Source: Bacteroidales bacterium (GTDB taxonomy: Bacteria; Bacteroidota; Bacteroidia; Bacteroidales; Paludibacteraceae). Taken from it: a stretch of 8,118 nucleotides of DNA. The DNA lies in NCBI GenBank assembly GCA_900768725.1, contig CAAGDU010000170.1, positions 1-8,118 of the forward strand. The letters run 5' to 3'. Below are positions 8,001 through 8,118 of the stretch, piece after piece. The position numbers were made by a program, and so were the translations under genes. Each line of letters starts with the position of its first letter. Position 1 is the stretch's first letter. The notes under the pieces are model-generated. The model saw only the letters and a list, made by a program, of their open reading frames with translations, was not told where the DNA came from and did not search any database.

Positions 8001-8118
8001 GGATATCTTTCAACTGGTCTGCACCAACGCTCGCCACCGAGGTTACCAAGTCGCGCTTCTTCGTGGTTCCGTAACCCGTTACCACCACTTCCTCCAACAC
8101 CTCGGAGTTCTCTTTCAA
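5023..8118 (-). CDS. SusC/RagA-family TonB-dependent outer-membrane transporter, 5'-truncated by window edge
   Basis: Outer-membrane beta-barrel that imports oligosaccharides using TonB energy and works with the SusD lipoprotein encoded next. The 1031 visible residues open with a TonB-box-like segment (LEEVVVTGYG, residues 8-17). The plug domain follows (about 20-135), with the family motifs VRGG (72-75), PLYIVDG (84-90) and an IYGAQGANGVIIITTK stretch (118-133). The barrel carries SusC hallmarks: GYFPSVAIAWRM (543-554), FRLSYGTVGN (572-581), NLKWE (621-625), an acidic DTNEDGVID loop (804-812), ASYLRLSSLTVGYSL and YSGADPEV near the end, and a C-terminal strand ending GINLSFE. The first visible codon is TTG read in frame (Leu), not a true start. 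The signal peptide and the usual N-terminal carboxypeptidase-D-like domain, roughly 100 residues, lie beyond the right edge. The frame is otherwise intact and ends in TAA, 33 bp before susD. Family is certain. A pectic oligosaccharide substrate is inferred only from the neighbouring enzymes. Confidence 0.96.
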   Translation of the reverse strand: MKENSEVLEEVVVTGYGTTKKRDLVTSVASVGADQLKDIPVTSAAEALQGKLAGVSVTTTEGSPDADVKIRVRGGTSLTQSSEPLYIVDGMPVSSIADIPNSDIESMDVLKDAAATAIYGAQGANGVIIITTKDVKTDGDKMQISLDYTGYMGWRRVAKKYDMMDNEDYLRMQYEYAYMANRGSDEKMFSEFYKYYDPSSNTADKTHTLTLPQIIDYWNEQGQDDWQEVTFGGNHLNSNHNISLSGGIKAATFNFSYNRIDDESVMYGSNYSRNNLSLKTKFQPIKGLTISATVRYSNTNVLGAGTNPAEDSGSKGESRLRNATSFVPLHGVEVRLVDLEDDTDMGNLYNPIIAIDDNWKKKTDNKLTLGGYVEYKFLKHFKLRAELGYESRNVLQDRYYGATTSFARNGDGNAFAGAQGLGHIMSTDQYSSRLKETNTFEYAQKFVDNAHDFSLLIGEEQTINNGFLRTTYGYGFDPTMSGEECVNMLGLAKTSSINNYVNPTDNILSFFARANYNYMGRYYITGTFRADASTKFAKGNQWGYFPSVAIAWRMIDESWMEPAQDVMSNFKFRLSYGTVGNNNVDLGYLYFDYRASQNAYMQDMGNILTDGGSSKIAANSNLKWETTVTRDFGIDYGFFNERLSGALDLYWNTTKDLILRYSLAAGGYDYQFRNIGSTDNKGVEFSVRGVILDHKSKNLSYGLTVDANISYNHNTVVDLGGMDEYLVSGQCFSSYYSQAYEYKLTPGSMIGDVWGYKTDGWYTASDFASFNKSNRASYGWYNADGEKISTPLGEAYPGMAKIVDTNEDGVIDANDMVKIGNTMPVVNGGFNVGFHIGSDKWGKVDLAANFTYSIGNDVVNMTALDYTMVCSSTDHRNLLASNGYGKRYSMFDANGNFLPADGYTYKSNVISGDDYQAMAAALDAVNTDATVANPTVTNTVLTDKFVEDASYLRLSSLTVGYSLSQQWIKKAHISQCRIFFSASNLFCATKYSGADPEVDTRSKLNPLATGMDFAPFPKSRTFNFGINLSFE

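Noticed and set aside
8101..8118. Apparent start of the SusC gene at the right edge
   Set aside because: The first codon is TTG in the middle of a conserved pre-plug segment. There is no signal peptide, so this is a truncated internal position and not a start.

Overview
The window comes from a Bacteroidota genome, most likely a gut, oral or rumen member of the Bacteroidales. A SusC/SusD pair of the starch-utilization-system type sits directly upstream of pectin-degrading enzymes, which is the hallmark of a polysaccharide utilization locus (PUL) in this phylum. The gene starts lack a clear Shine-Dalgarno sequence and are preceded by A/T-rich leaders, which also fits Bacteroidota. I cannot name the genus from the sequence alone.

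All supported genes lie on the minus strand, so the operon reads from right to left. In order they are: susC-like TonB-dependent transporter (8118 to 5023, 5' end cut off by the window edge), 33-bp gap, susD-like surface lipoprotein (4989 to 3034), 1-base stop/start overlap, PL1-like pectate lyase lipoprotein (3034 to 1583), 7-bp gap, GH28 polygalacturonase-like hydrolase (1575 to 79). A 64-bp A/T-rich gap then leads to what may be the first codons of another minus-strand gene (14 to 1), which runs off the left edge. No internal promoter or convincing terminator is visible. The four genes are packed tightly enough to be one transcript.

The proposed division of labour is inferred from families and export signals. 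The lyase is a lipoprotein that may sit on the cell surface and cut homogalacturonan. SusD and SusC bind the oligogalacturonides and import them across the outer membrane using TonB energy. The GH28 enzyme carries an ordinary cleavable signal peptide and would finish the oligosaccharides in the periplasm. The sensor/regulator (usually a hybrid two-component system or an ECF-sigma/anti-sigma pair) and the operon promoter are not in the window and would be expected beyond the right edge or elsewhere.

This is a compact and fairly conventional pectin PUL segment. I see no RNA genes, CRISPR arrays, insertion sequences or frameshifts. Long open frames on the plus strand are shadows of the real genes.
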